This document shows positions 16,396 through 25,958 of a stretch of DNA of 56,074 bases, piece by piece (within the stretch, counting starts at the first letter, position 1; every line of letters begins with the position of its first letter). The stretch is from Snodgrassella alvi SCGC AB-598-O02 (GTDB taxonomy: Bacteria > Pseudomonadota > Gammaproteobacteria > Burkholderiales > Neisseriaceae). The stretch covers positions 1-56,074 of the forward strand of contig JAIL01000253.1 in assembly GCA_000725195.1 (NCBI GenBank), read 5' to 3'. Made by a program: the position numbers and the translations under genes. The notes below the pieces were generated by a model that was given only the letters and a program-made list of their open reading frames with translations, was not told the origin of the DNA and searched no databases.

Positions 16396-18087
16396 ATGCT
16401 CAATAAAGATCAGTTTGCGGATAATCATTTTATCCGTTCTATTATCGAAGACGACTTGCAGAATGGTCGGTGTCAGCAGGTAATTACGCGTTTTCCGCCA
16501 GAGCCGAATGGCTATCTGCATGTAGGCCATGCAAAGTCTATTTGTTTAAATTTTGGTCTGGCCTTTATTTATGATGGTTTATGTAATCTGCGCTTTGATG
16601 ATACTAATCCGGAGAAGGAATCGGATGAATATGTGCGCGCGATTAAGGAAGATGTGCAGTGGCTGGGGTTTGAATGGCATGAGGAGCATTTTGCTTCTGA
16701 TTATTTCGACCAGTTGTATGAATATGCGCTGGAACTGATTCGTGCTGGCAAAGCGTATGTTGATGATTTGGATGCTGAGGAAATGCGCCAGTATCGTGGT
16801 ACGCTGACTGAACCGGGCAAAAATAGTCCTTATCGTGCGCGTTCGGTGGAAGAAAATCTGGATTTATTTCAACGGATGCGTGATGGTGAATTTCCAGATG
16901 GTAGTAAGACGTTGCGCTTAAAGATTGATATGGCTGCTGGTAATATTAATCTGCGCGATCCGGTAATATACCGTATTCGACGGGTACATCATCATCGTAC
17001 CGGAGATAAATGGGTGATTTATCCGATGTACGATTACACGCATGCGATTTCGGATGCTATTGAGCAAATTACGCATTCTTTGTGCACGCTGGAATTTGAA
17101 TCACACCGTCCGTTGTATGACTGGGTAGTAGAAAATATTACCATTGCTCATCAGCCCCATCAGTATGAATTTTCCCGATTAGAGCTGTTGTATTCGGTGA
17201 CTTCTAAGCGCAAACTCAATCAGCTGGTAACACAGGGATATGTTAGTGGCTGGGATGATCCACGTATGCCTACTATTTCCGGTATGCGACGTCGTGGTTA
17301 TACCCCACAAGGTTTACGTCTGTTTGCCAAACGGGGGGGTATTTCCAAAAGTGAAAATGTGGTGGACATGAGTGTGCTGGAAGGAGCAATACGTGAAGAT
17401 CTGGAAGATGTTGCACCACGTATGATTGCGGTACTCAATCCGATTAAGGTTGAGCTGACTAATTATGATAAGGTTTTAACGCAGAGCCGTATGGCACCAT
17501 TTCACCCTAATCACCCTGAAATGGGCGAACGGATGATGCCGTTAACGAAGACGATTTATATTGAGGCTGACGATTTTGCGCAGGAGCCACCGAAAGGCTG
17601 GCAGCGACTGACACCTGGTGGTGAAGTACGATTGCGTTACAGTTATGTGATTAAGTGTGATGAGGTAGTGTGCGATGCAGCAGGAAGGGTGGTATTGCTA
17701 AAATGCAGTATTGACCACGAAACGCTGGGTTCTAAACCTCAGGGACGTAAAGTTAAGGGTGTGATCCACTGGCTGTCGACGGAACATGCTGTACCGGCAA
17801 CGGTACGCTTATATGATCGGTTGTTTACGCAGTCACGCCCAGATGCAGTTCGCGGTGAAGATGGTCAGTATATTGATTTTGTTGAGTTTGTTAATCCTGT
17901 GTCGGTGACGGAAATTGATGCTTTGGTGGAGCCGGTGGCACAAACGCTAGCACCTGAAACGCGTTATCAGTTTGAAAGACTGGGCTATTTTGTGACTGAT
18001 CGTTATGATCACACGGCAGAAAGTCCGGTATTTAACCGGACGGTGACGTTGCGTGATACTTGGCAGGCACAGGCCGATAAGAAGTAA
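16396..18087 (+). CDS. glnS: Glutaminyl-tRNA synthetase
   Basis: Class I aminoacyl-tRNA synthetase charging tRNA-Gln in the cytoplasm. From ATG 16396 it is 563 residues, close to the E. coli enzyme. The HIGH motif appears as [10 protein letters not shown] (about residues 40-49), followed by NLRFDDTNP. The KMSKS equivalent is [10 protein letters not shown] (about 267), and a second conserved block is [13 protein letters not shown]. The two C-terminal beta-barrels that read the anticodon are present. The frame stays open 32 codons further upstream, but that stretch encodes the DNA repeats, has no homology and is rejected as coding. No good Shine-Dalgarno sequence is visible at 16396. Confidence 0.95.
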   Translation: MLNKDQFADNHFIRSIIEDDLQNGRCQQVITRFPPEPNGYLHVGHAKSICLNFGLAFIYDGLCNLRFDDTNPEKESDEYVRAIKEDVQWLGFEWHEEHFASDYFDQLYEYALELIRAGKAYVDDLDAEEMRQYRGTLTEPGKNSPYRARSVEENLDLFQRMRDGEFPDGSKTLRLKIDMAAGNINLRDPVIYRIRRVHHHRTGDKWVIYPMYDYTHAISDAIEQITHSLCTLEFESHRPLYDWVVENITIAHQPHQYEFSRLELLYSVTSKRKLNQLVTQGYVSGWDDPRMPTISGMRRRGYTPQGLRLFAKRGGISKSENVVDMSVLEGAIREDLEDVAPRMIAVLNPIKVELTNYDKVLTQSRMAPFHPNHPEMGERMMPLTKTIYIEADDFAQEPPKGWQRLTPGGEVRLRYSYVIKCDEVVCDAAGRVVLLKCSIDHETLGSKPQGRKVKGVIHWLSTEHAVPATVRLYDRLFTQSRPDAVRGEDGQYIDFVEFVNPVSVTEIDALVEPVAQTLAPETRYQFERLGYFVTDRYDHTAESPVFNRTVTLRDTWQAQADKK

Positions 18088-18107
18088 TATAGGTTTTATT
18101 TTCTGGC

Positions 18108-18136
18108 AACCGGTCAATTAAGGCCGGTTTTTGTTT
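18108..18136 (+). terminator. Terminator of glnS
   Basis: AACCGGTC (18108-18115) pairs with GGCCGGTT (18122-18129), with one G:U pair and loop AATTAA, followed by TTTGTTTT. It begins 21 bases after glnS. Confidence 0.8.
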
Positions 18137-18211
18137 TGATCATTGGGTGTATGGGTTTTATGCATAACTTATAAAATGGTTATGTTTTTTTGCTTGAATT
18201 GAGGCGGGTTA

Positions 18212-20362
18212 ATGCGAATCTTTCCTGTACGGAGTACTTATCTGGCTAATGTCCCTATGCTGGTCAGTATGGTATTGGCGGCGTTATGGGTGTGGTATAG
18301 CAAAAATACGATGGAAAGCTCGGCGCTGTTTCTGGGTATTATCGCGGGTGGATTGGTAGATCTGGATGATGGATTTACTGGACGATTGCGTAATCTATTT
18401 TTTACGCTGGTTTATTTTTCGTTAGCTGCTGCGCTGGTGCAGTTGACTTATGGGCAACCGTTGGCGTTTTCTTTACTGATGGTTTGCGCTGCATTCAGTT
18501 TGACTATGCTGGGCGCGGTGGATATGCGCTATAGAACGATTGCCTTTGGCACGTTGCTGGTGATGTTGTATACGGTACTGACTTATGCGCCTCATTTGCC
18601 ATGGTATACCAATCCGTTAATGCTGATTTGTGGCACCTGTTTATTCAGTTTATGCACGTTGGTATTGCATGTGTTGTTTCCAGATCGACCAGTACAGGAT
18701 AATTTGGCTAATGCATATGCCACTTTGGCTGAGTATATGCTGATAAAAGCACAGTTTTTTGATCCGGATGAAACGGAGTTTTTGCCGGAACAGGAGTTTA
18801 AGCTGGCTATGCAGAATACGGCGGTTATTAATGATTTTAATCAGTGTCGTGCTTCTTTGTTTTATCGTTTAAGGCGGCAACAACGTTATCGACGAACGGG
18901 TGTACTGTTGCAATATTATCTAACGGCACAGAATATCCATGAACGTATTAGTTCGCGCCATGTGGATTATGTGGCGATGTCAGGCAAGTTAGCGCATTCT
19001 GATTTGATTTATCGCATTCAGCGTTTGATTGTTTTACAGGCTCAGGCATGTCAACAGATGAGTCGTTGTCTACATGAAAATCGGGTTTATGTGTTTGATG
19101 ATAAGTTATCTCGTGCTGGTGCAGGTGTACAAAGGGCTGTGGCCTTGTATGTGGATGAATATGGGGTAGATGAGGATACGCTAGGGTGGCGCCAGTTAAT
19201 TAGCAATGTGCTGGTGATTAATGAGTTGTTGCAGTTGCTTAGTCAATTTAGAACTGAGGCGGTTAGTGAACCGGCAGCGGAAAATACGATTGTTGGGATG
19301 GACGTGGATCGGCTGCGTGATGTTATCCCTGCTTTAAGAATGCATTTAACGCTGCAATCAAGTGTTTTTCGGCATGCAGTTCGGCTGGCGATTCTGACTG
19401 GTGTGATTTGTTTGCTGGTGGAGGGTTTACACTTAAAACTGGGTTACTGGATTTTACTGACGGGTGTTATAGTCTGTCAGCCGAATTATACGGCTACGAC
19501 TACACGCCTGAAACAACGTATTGCCGGTACTTTACTGGGGGTGCCGGTGGGATCGATTATACCTTTTTTTGTCCCTACGCTGGTAGGTAAGCTGGTGGTG
19601 GTGGTGATCAGTACGGTATTAATTTTTGTATTTCGCCTGCGTCGTTATAGTTTTTCAACATTTTTTATTACGGTGCAGGTACTGGTTGGATTTGCCATTA
19701 TCGGAATGGATACGCAAGCGGTAATGTTGCCACGGTTTGTGGATACGATTTTAGGAGCAGTACTGGCCTGGGCAGCAGTATCGTATTTGTGGCCGGACTG
19801 GCACTATATGACTTTGGGAAGAATTGCTAAGCAAGCTCTGGTTTGTGATGCACGGTATTTAGAGCAGGTTACTCAGCAACTGAAAGCTGGTCAGACAGAT
19901 GATGTTGCCTATCGCGCCGCCAGACGTGGTGCTTATGAGCTGGCTGCCACATTAAGTAATACGGTTGCTGATATGTCGCTGCAGCCACTGCGTTATGGTA
20001 AGCGTGTGGAAGAAGGCAAAACGCTTTTAAAGCTAAATTATGTACTCATCAGTTGTATATCTGCGCTCGGTGCGCTGCGTAGTCAGGTGGATCGTTTACG
20101 CTCTGAGCTGGCACCAGAAGCGATTGAATTATGTTGTGAGATTGCGAAAAATATGGCTGCTCAGATGTCGGAACAGGCAGATCAGTCTAAGTTTGACGCT
20201 ATCTGGCAGGAAGTACAATTACAACTGGAAGCTGGAAGACTGGGAAATGGTACTGCGGTGGTGGAGCAGATACTATGGCGCCAACTACAAAGAATTCATC
20301 AGCAGTTACCATTATATTTACAGGCACTTTATCAAGAGCAGGAGGAGGTAAGCGTGCAGTGA
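18212..20362 (+). CDS. yccS: YccS/YhfK-family FUSC inner-membrane protein
   Basis: 716-residue membrane protein of the YccS/YhfK (FUSC, aromatic-acid-exporter-like) family. It has two membrane blocks: five to six helices at residues about 10-160 and a second set at about 390-525. A cytoplasmic domain lies between them and another at the C-terminus (about 530-716). Family motifs include GIIAGGLVDLDDGFTGRLRN near residue 46 and LKLGYWILLTGVIVCQPNYTATTTRLKQRIAGT near 405-437, the classic FUSC signature. The family is linked to efflux of aromatic acids and related compounds, but the E. coli member has no firmly assigned substrate. Monocistronic. Confidence 0.88.
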   Translation: MRIFPVRSTYLANVPMLVSMVLAALWVWYSKNTMESSALFLGIIAGGLVDLDDGFTGRLRNLFFTLVYFSLAAALVQLTYGQPLAFSLLMVCAAFSLTMLGAVDMRYRTIAFGTLLVMLYTVLTYAPHLPWYTNPLMLICGTCLFSLCTLVLHVLFPDRPVQDNLANAYATLAEYMLIKAQFFDPDETEFLPEQEFKLAMQNTAVINDFNQCRASLFYRLRRQQRYRRTGVLLQYYLTAQNIHERISSRHVDYVAMSGKLAHSDLIYRIQRLIVLQAQACQQMSRCLHENRVYVFDDKLSRAGAGVQRAVALYVDEYGVDEDTLGWRQLISNVLVINELLQLLSQFRTEAVSEPAAENTIVGMDVDRLRDVIPALRMHLTLQSSVFRHAVRLAILTGVICLLVEGLHLKLGYWILLTGVIVCQPNYTATTTRLKQRIAGTLLGVPVGSIIPFFVPTLVGKLVVVVISTVLIFVFRLRRYSFSTFFITVQVLVGFAIIGMDTQAVMLPRFVDTILGAVLAWAAVSYLWPDWHYMTLGRIAKQALVCDARYLEQVTQQLKAGQTDDVAYRAARRGAYELAATLSNTVADMSLQPLRYGKRVEEGKTLLKLNYVLISCISALGALRSQVDRLRSELAPEAIELCCEIAKNMAAQMSEQADQSKFDAIWQEVQLQLEAGRLGNGTAVVEQILWRQLQRIHQQLPLYLQALYQEQEEVSVQ

Positions 20363-21351
20363 AGATGTAAATATTTTGCGGTTATGGGAATTTGGTGGCT
20401 TGATATTTGATATCTCCTAAGATATACATTGCTGTTTTTACTGTAATTTTATAGTAATGATATTCACATTGGGGATATTTTAAATATCAATGAGAGGATT
20501 TTTATGTCTGTGACAAATGAACAAAATGCGGTTTCTTCTCATGTGCCACCATTGATTCCAACGCAAGATGGTACACTGCAATTGCACGATATCACGATTA
20601 TTGATCAGGGTAAGTTGCGTAAGGCTATTTCTGCAGCTGCTTTGGGCAATGCAATGGAATGATTTGATTTTGGTGTATACGGTTTTGTGGCTTATGCATT
20701 GGGACGGGTATTTTCCCCAATGCTTCGGCTAGTTTGCAGATAATTGCAGCGCTAGGTATTTTTCGATCCTGTTTCGAGTACGCCCGCTGAGTGGGGAATT
20801 TTTGGGTGTACTCAGTGATCGTTTTGGTCGGCAAAAGGTGTTGTTGACAACGGTTATTGTGATGGCGCTGAGCACTTTTTGTATTGGTTTAATTCCGTCA
20901 TATCATCGTATCGGAATCTGGGCGTCTATTTTGTTACTGCTATGTAAGCTGGCGCAAGGCTTCTCTGTAGGTGGGTAATATACTGGCGCAACTATTTTTG
21001 TGGCAGAGTATTTTCCAGATCGTCAGCGTGGTTTTCTGGGTAGTTTTCTGGAATTTGGCTCAATTTCGGGATTTATGCTGATGGTGCTGCTGGAAAATAT
21101 TATGGGTTCAGCGCATTTTCTTTCTTGGGGCTGGCGCATTTTTTTTCTGGCTGCACCATTAGGATTGTTAGGGTTATATCTGCGTCATGCTGCGGAAGAA
21201 ACACCAGTTTTTCAGCAGCAGGGAGAGATGATGAAGGTGGATCAGGAACAGGGTGATAATCGTCCGCAGGTTTCTTTTCAGCAAATTGTTGTCCGCTTTT
21301 GGCGGGTTTTACTGGTCAGTATTGGGTTGGTGCTCACCACTAATGTTACTA

Positions 21352-21454
21352 ATGCCATACCAAAGGAGAGCATACTATATTCTCCTGATATAGAACCATC
21401 TGCTTCTACATCTGTTGCTACATATAATTCTGGTAGTTTAACTTTATTATTCAT
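21352..21454 (-). pseudogene. N-terminal fragment of a DEDD-type 3'-5' exonuclease
   Basis: On the minus strand an ATG at 21454, overlapping the end of the 113-residue gene, opens a frame with LYVATDVEADG followed by MLSFGMAL. This looks like motif I (D-x-E) of DnaQ/RNase T-like exonucleases. The match stops after about 34 residues, where proP sequence resumes, so only the start of the gene survives. The call rests on this short motif. Confidence 0.5.
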
Positions 21455-21788
21455 AAAATTCTTCATCGGCAATTAATTCTGCTTTAAAATTATATTTTTT
21501 AAATAAGTTAATTAATATAGTTATTATTCTTTTTTGATTTTCCAAATCAACTTTTCCCACAGGGAAAACATCTAAAAAATATTTATAATATAAATATCCT
21601 TCTTGAGAGTATAATATTTTCAATGGATTATAATCAGAATTCAGATCAAATTTCATTATATTATTAAATAACTTTATATGTGCCCCTACTTCCTTTATGG
21701 ACTCTGGTACTTCTTTGAGTATTAAATTAAAAATATCTTCTTCTGATTTTTCTGTATTTATTGAAATAGTAAAACTAAAATCTTGCAT
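21447..21788 (-). CDS. Putative immunity protein (113 residues) inside the proP insertion
   Basis: An intact, acidic 113-residue soluble protein without signal or membrane segment. It starts 10 bases after the stop of a nucleotidyltransferase-like toxin fragment, on the same strand. This toxin-then-immunity order is typical of polymorphic toxin systems. I recognise no named immunity family. Its stop overlaps the start of an exonuclease fragment. It is much more AT-rich than the surrounding proP remnant, indicating foreign origin. Being the only undamaged gene of the cassette is consistent with selection for immunity against siblings' toxin, but this is inference. Confidence 0.55.
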   Translation of the reverse strand: MQDFSFTISINTEKSEEDIFNLILKEVPESIKEVGAHIKLFNNIMKFDLNSDYNPLKILYSQEGYLYYKYFLDVFPVGKVDLENQKRIITILINLFKKYNFKAELIADEEFYE

Positions 21789-21798
21789 ATCTAATTTC

Positions 21799-22168
21799 TT
21801 ATTTTATAATAATTCTTGGTCCTGTATTAAATGGAGAGCTTTCCTTCATAATAGAAACCTGAATTTTTTCAGCCCCACTTTATTTATAGTAGGAAAAACT
21901 TCTTTCCATAAGTTACTCTCAAAGGTATTAGAAATAACTCTAGTACGAATTCTTTGCTGATTTTTCACTGTTTTTTCAATAAGCTGTTTATTCCGTCCTG
22001 TTGATTCTGTTAATTTTTTTTAACTAATTTAGCAAAATTTTCATCACTTAAAATAATTTTAATATCAATATCTGAATTTGGTCTAGCTGTTCCTTCTGCG
22101 CTACTTCCATGCTCTTCTATTTTACTTTCTATACCCTTTATATGTTGCTCACGTATATGCTCAGCTAT
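21799..22168 (-). pseudogene. C-terminal fragment of a nucleotidyltransferase-type toxin
   Basis: The minus-strand reading gives about 120 residues containing GSSAEGTARPNSDID (22064-22108). This is the GS-x10-DxD motif of the DNA-polymerase-beta-like nucleotidyltransferase fold used by several toxin domains. The frame begins directly after a stop at the proP junction, so the N-terminal delivery part is missing. Two frameshifts, one at an 8-base T run (22014-22021) and one near 21864-21876, break the rest before the end SPFNTGPRIIIK. It resembles an orphan toxin tip displaced from an Rhs, CDI or similar toxin. Confidence 0.55.
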
Positions 22169-22600
22169 TTATCGCATAATCTGCATTATGATGAGAATCA
22201 AGGGGGTACTGATTATCATTGCAATTATGATTGGTATACTATTTATGCGGCCGATTATAGGATTTGTCAGTGATAAAATCGGGCGTAAGCCTTTTGTTAT
22301 TTGTGGATCAGTGGCATTACCGGTACTGGCCATTCCTAGTTTTCATCTGATTATTAGTGGTAAAGTGGGACTAATTTTTCTTGGTCTGTTTATTCTAGCT
22401 GTTATTCCGAATTTTTTTACTGGTGTGATGGCCTCAACATTGCTGGCTGCTGGTGGAAACATATGAGCAGAGTGTTGATGATATTGATGCGGAAATTGCA
22501 CGGTTACAGCAGCAAATTCAACAATTAGAACTGCGTAAACAGCAATATGTTAATTTACATCCCAAACTGGAATGATGAGGTAGTTTTGTAGGGTTTTTGG

Positions 22601-22636
22601 CTCTTAATATTGATCTAAAGTTATTAATATTAAGAG
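22601..22636. repeat. Perfect inverted repeat after the proP pseudogene
   Basis: CTCTTAATATT (22601-22611) and AATATTAAGAG (22626-22636) are exact reverse complements with 14 bases between. No T-tract follows, so it is a poor intrinsic terminator. It may be the former proP terminator. Confidence 0.5.
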
Positions 22637-23044
22637 TCTTACTGTTATGTATTCACAATATTGCGGTTGATATTGCAGCAATGTGGAACTTTTAATTTCT
22701 ATAAGATAACATTTCAAGATTATTTATGGTTGGTTTTATTGGAAAATTAACCATTGAAATTCTACGTTGATTAGCTAATATTGATTTTTGAAAATAATTT
22801 AAACTTAAAACATGATTGAATGTATTGGCTGTCTTTTTAGGCGAAATTTTATTTTTGCATTAAAAATACAAAAATATATTTTATTAGCGAATAGCTCTAA
22901 ATTTTATCAATCATTTTCGTTAGCAATGGTTTTGACGTAGGTAGATGCTGAGACATTTACTTTAGCGGAAATGATTGCAATTTTTTGGGTGATTATTCTG
23001 CTGCCCAGCAGGGAACTTAAGCAACAGAATTCATATTAGCTGGC
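22637..23044. other. Intergenic region, no gene seen
   Basis: About 400 AT-rich bases between the proP remnant and the convergent minus-strand operon. Nothing coding or structured was recognised. Confidence 0.35.
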
Positions 23045-23473
23045 TTATTGTTGATTTAGGATGTTAGCTAATTCTCTTTGCCTTGCCTGTACGTTTTCTT
23101 CTAAACCTTTAATACGATTCAGATAGAATACATAATTACGTTCTCTGGCCAGACGGATTTTTTTGCCTTCCTCTAGTGCTTTCTGGGCATCCTGAAGATT
23201 TTTACGCGCCGCTTTTACTTCAGGAGATTCATCTGGCTTTTTGGGTTTGTCATAACCATTTCCAGAATCTAATCCCTCGTTTTGTTCGGGAACTTGGTGG
23301 GATTGTACAACGGAAAATGAACCGGAAGAGGTGTTGCTTATATGACAGTTCTTACCATTAGGTGTTTCTGAATAGCTGTGGTTGCCCCGGCTATCGATAC
23401 ATTCGTAAATCTGGGCTAGGGCTGAAGTGCTGATTAGAGAACATAGCGCAGTAAAAAGTAGCTTTTTTTTCAT
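23045..23473 (-). CDS. DUF4124-like exported coiled-coil protein
   Basis: 142 residues. A signal peptide (MKKKLLFTALCSLISTSALA) is followed by IYECIDSRGNHSYSETP...C, the short beta-hairpin pattern of DUF4124-like domains with paired cysteines. After a proline- and glycine-rich linker comes a charged coiled coil (about residues 84-140, KAARKNLQDAQKALEEGKK). It ends the tsaD-yheS operon and is a paralogue of the gene 26 bases upstream. Probably a periplasmic protein. No function is known to me. Confidence 0.68.
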   Translation of the reverse strand: MKKKLLFTALCSLISTSALAQIYECIDSRGNHSYSETPNGKNCHISNTSSGSFSVVQSHQVPEQNEGLDSGNGYDKPKKPDESPEVKAARKNLQDAQKALEEGKKIRLARERNYVFYLNRIKGLEENVQARQRELANILNQQ

Positions 23474-23499
23474 AATGGTAATTCCCTGTATGATTTGGA

Positions 23500-23985
23500 T
23501 TACATACGGCTCAGTTCACGCTGCAAAGCCTGTACGTTTTGCTGTCGATCAAGTACCGCACTTTGTAGTGCAGTTATATCTCCGCCTTTACCAGTACGGC
23601 TGCGATTTAGAGCTTGTTGTGCCTCAGCTAAGGCCTTCCGCTCGTTGTTTAATTCCGTTTGTAGCACAGTTTTACGGTTAATATCATTACCCTTCGGAAC
23701 GATATTGACGGTTGGCTGTGGACCTTTATAGGTAGCCATCCGAGTTGGTGTAGTCTTGCGTGGACGGTAGCCAATATTTGTAGATGCTATTTTAGTTCGC
23801 GGACTACTATTACTACTGTATCTGCCGATGGCAGGCAAATGAGCTTCGGCACAGTTGCCTGAAGGTTTGGCAGTATAAGTAACTTGACCATTTTGTAAAC
23901 AGGTATAAACTTTGGCCTCAACACTATAAGCACTGCATAAGCCAGCGGTAAAAATTAGTGTGGTTATTATTCGATATCGCTTCAT
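23500..23985 (-). CDS. DUF4124-like exported coiled-coil protein, second copy
   Basis: 161 residues with the same architecture as its downstream neighbour: a signal peptide (cleavage after VEA), VYTCLQNGQVTYTAKPSGNC with two cysteines, a basic threonine-rich linker, and a C-terminal coiled coil (about residues 108-160, ERKALAEAQQALNRS). The linker is much more basic than that of the paralogue. It starts 24 bases after yheS and is almost certainly co-transcribed. A role in envelope organisation is a guess from the signal peptide and coiled coil only. Confidence 0.68.
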   Translation of the reverse strand: MKRYRIITTLIFTAGLCSAYSVEAKVYTCLQNGQVTYTAKPSGNCAEAHLPAIGRYSSNSSPRTKIASTNIGYRPRKTTPTRMATYKGPQPTVNIVPKGNDINRKTVLQTELNNERKALAEAQQALNRSRTGKGGDITALQSAVLDRQQNVQALQRELSRM

Positions 23986-24009
23986 TGTTATGCCTTATAT
24001 ATCAATAAG

Positions 24010-25911
24010 CTATGTATGGTCTATGGCTTCTATTTGTTGTTGCCATTCAAGCCATTTCTCTTCCAATTGTGCTAATTTTACTTTGACTTCAGCTAATTTG
24101 GTAATAGTTTGTTGTAAATTTGTTTTATTTTCGTCAAGGTAGGCATCTTCGCTTGACAAAAATTGCTCATATTGCTGCTGTTGCTTTTGCCAGAGTTCTA
24201 TGTCACGTTCGGCTTTTTCTATCTTCATTAATAATGGTTTGATCTGGCGGGCTCGTTGCTGGCGTTGCTGAGCATCCTGTCGTTTTTGCTCTTTACGATT
24301 GACGCTGTCAGTTGATGCCTGAGGAAATTCTGCGTTATTTTGTTCTTGTGATAGGCGCCATTGGCGGTAGTTATTTAGGTCGCCGTTAAAATGGTGCAGG
24401 CTACCCTGATTAAGATATATTAAGGAATCGCTGGTAGATTCCAGTAAGGTGCGATCGTGAGAGACGACGATCAATGCGCCCTGAAAGCTTTGTAAAGCTA
24501 TGGTAAGAGCATGACGCATATCCAAATCAAGATGGTTGGTTGGTTCGTCCAAGAGTAATAGATTGGGTTTTTGCCAGACGATCATAGCCAGTGCCAATCG
24601 GGCTTTTTCCCCTCCAGAAAAAGGAGTGATCGGCTGCAGTGCCATGTCACCAATAAAGGCAAAGCTGCCAAGAAAATTACGAATTTCTTGTTCACGCACT
24701 TCAGGCGAAAGTTGTTGTATATGCCACACAGGTGTTTGGTCGGCACGCAATGTTTCTAACTGATGCTGGGCAAAGTAGCCAATTTTGAGTTTTTCTGCAC
24801 GGGTAATGGTTCCGGCCTGCGGTAGCAATGTACCGGAAATGGCTTTAATTAGGGTAGATTTACCGCTGCCATTGACTCCGAGTAAGCCATAACGGGCACC
24901 AGATTCAACTGATAAGTTGATATCATGCAAGATGGTTTTATCTCCATAGCCAAGATTAAGATTTTCCAGTTTGATCAGGGGATTAGGTAAGTGATCTGGC
25001 TGCGAGAATTTAAAGGAAAATTCGCTGTCCAAATGAGCTGGAGCAATACGTTCCAGTCGTGCCAGTGCTTTAATACGACTTTGCGCCTGCACGGCTTTGG
25101 TGGCTTTGGCTTTGAAGCGGTTAATGAATGATTCCAGATGCCGGATATGGGCTTGTTGTTTGAGATAGGCACTTTGCTGTTGGCTGAGGCGCTGGGCGCG
25201 TTCCTGCTGATAAAAATCGTAATTACCACCATAGGCAGTCAGTTTTTGTTGTGCCAGTTCGACTGTAATGTTAGTAGTGGCGTTTAAAAAATCGCGATCG
25301 TGGGAAATGATGATCTGCGTGGTATCCAGACTGGCAAGATGGTTTTCCAGCCACAATACGGTTTCTAAATCCAGATGGTTGGTGGGCTCATCCAAGAGCA
25401 ATAAGTCGGTGCGACACATTAATGCCTGCGCCAGATTAAGACGCATTCGCCAGCCACCACTGAATGATTTGACTGGCTGTTGTTGTTCTTGCTGAGAAAA
25501 TCCCAGTCCGTTAAGCAGTTTGGCGGCACGCGCAGGGGCACTATAAGCATCTATTTCAGCAAGGCGAGCGTGCAATTCACCTTGTTTGATCCCGTCATCA
25601 TTTTTTTCGGCTTCGTGTAGTTGTTGCTGTAATTGCTGTAATTCGATATCGCCCTGTAAGACAAATTCCAACGCTGGTATGTCCAGTGCTGGCGTTTCCT
25701 GTTTAACAGTAGCTGGTTGCCAGTGTTTAGGCAGACGTAAATCACCACTGTCATAGTTGATTTTGCCTTCAATTAATGCAAACAGACTGGATTTACCAGT
25801 ACCGTTTTTGCCAATCAAGCCAATGCGCTGGCCAGGGTAAATATTGAGGTTGGCATTTTGCAAAAGTATTTTGTTACCACGTTGTAAGCTTAGGTTTTTT
25901 ATTTCGATCAT
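24010..25911 (-). CDS. yheS: ABC-F family ATPase, YheS/Uup type
   Basis: Soluble ribosome-associated ATPase with two ABC domains and no membrane domain, 633 residues. Domain 1: Walker A GKNGTGKSS (about residue 34), signature SFSGGWRMRL, Walker B LLLLDEPTNHLDLE. The P-site linker follows with its long basic helices (about 225-290). Domain 2: Walker A GVNGSGKST (about 344), signature PFSGGEKARLAL, Walker B again LLLLDEPTNHLDLD. A C-terminal coiled coil (about 540-630) resembles the YheS/Uup tail. Members resolve stalled or difficult translation states. It lies 47 bases downstream of tsaD and 24 bases before two envelope genes, all one strand. Confidence 0.9.
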   Translation of the reverse strand: MIEIKNLSLQRGNKILLQNANLNIYPGQRIGLIGKNGTGKSSLFALIEGKINYDSGDLRLPKHWQPATVKQETPALDIPALEFVLQGDIELQQLQQQLHEAEKNDDGIKQGELHARLAEIDAYSAPARAAKLLNGLGFSQQEQQQPVKSFSGGWRMRLNLAQALMCRTDLLLLDEPTNHLDLETVLWLENHLASLDTTQIIISHDRDFLNATTNITVELAQQKLTAYGGNYDFYQQERAQRLSQQQSAYLKQQAHIRHLESFINRFKAKATKAVQAQSRIKALARLERIAPAHLDSEFSFKFSQPDHLPNPLIKLENLNLGYGDKTILHDINLSVESGARYGLLGVNGSGKSTLIKAISGTLLPQAGTITRAEKLKIGYFAQHQLETLRADQTPVWHIQQLSPEVREQEIRNFLGSFAFIGDMALQPITPFSGGEKARLALAMIVWQKPNLLLLDEPTNHLDLDMRHALTIALQSFQGALIVVSHDRTLLESTSDSLIYLNQGSLHHFNGDLNNYRQWRLSQEQNNAEFPQASTDSVNRKEQKRQDAQQRQQRARQIKPLLMKIEKAERDIELWQKQQQQYEQFLSSEDAYLDENKTNLQQTITKLAEVKVKLAQLEEKWLEWQQQIEAIDHT

Positions 25912-25958
25912 AGTAAAAAGTATTGGCTATCGCTTATTATCAGAAGTCGGATAGTGAA

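Larger units (their letters stand above)
20504..22575 (+). pseudogene. proP: Broken ProP-type osmoprotectant/proton symporter, interrupted by a foreign cassette
   Basis: Remains of ProP, the MFS symporter for proline and betaine. The order of homology is continuous: LRKAISAAALGNAME near the start, then SDRFGRQKVL, AQGFSVGG, YTGATIFVAEYFPDRQRGF, LYLRHAAEETP, then LIIIAIMIG, GVMAST and a C-terminal coiled coil (DDIDAEIARLQQQIQQLE). Lesions: TGA replaces a Trp codon at 20660-20662, there are frameshifts near 20710-20716 and 20766-20772, and TAA replaces Glu at 20976-20978. About ten codons are replaced by roughly 800 bases of unrelated sequence (about 21352-22165). An internal deletion near 22460 joins GVMAST to the coiled coil, losing about 150 codons. 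It cannot make a transporter. The original start had a good GAGAGG site. Confidence 0.92.

Noticed and set aside
21331-22152. TGCTCAC present near both ends of the proP cassette (21331-21337 and 22146-22152) as a target-site duplication
   Set aside because: Recognisable proP sequence continues past the left copy to about 21348, and the right copy lies inside the toxin fragment, so neither copy marks a junction.
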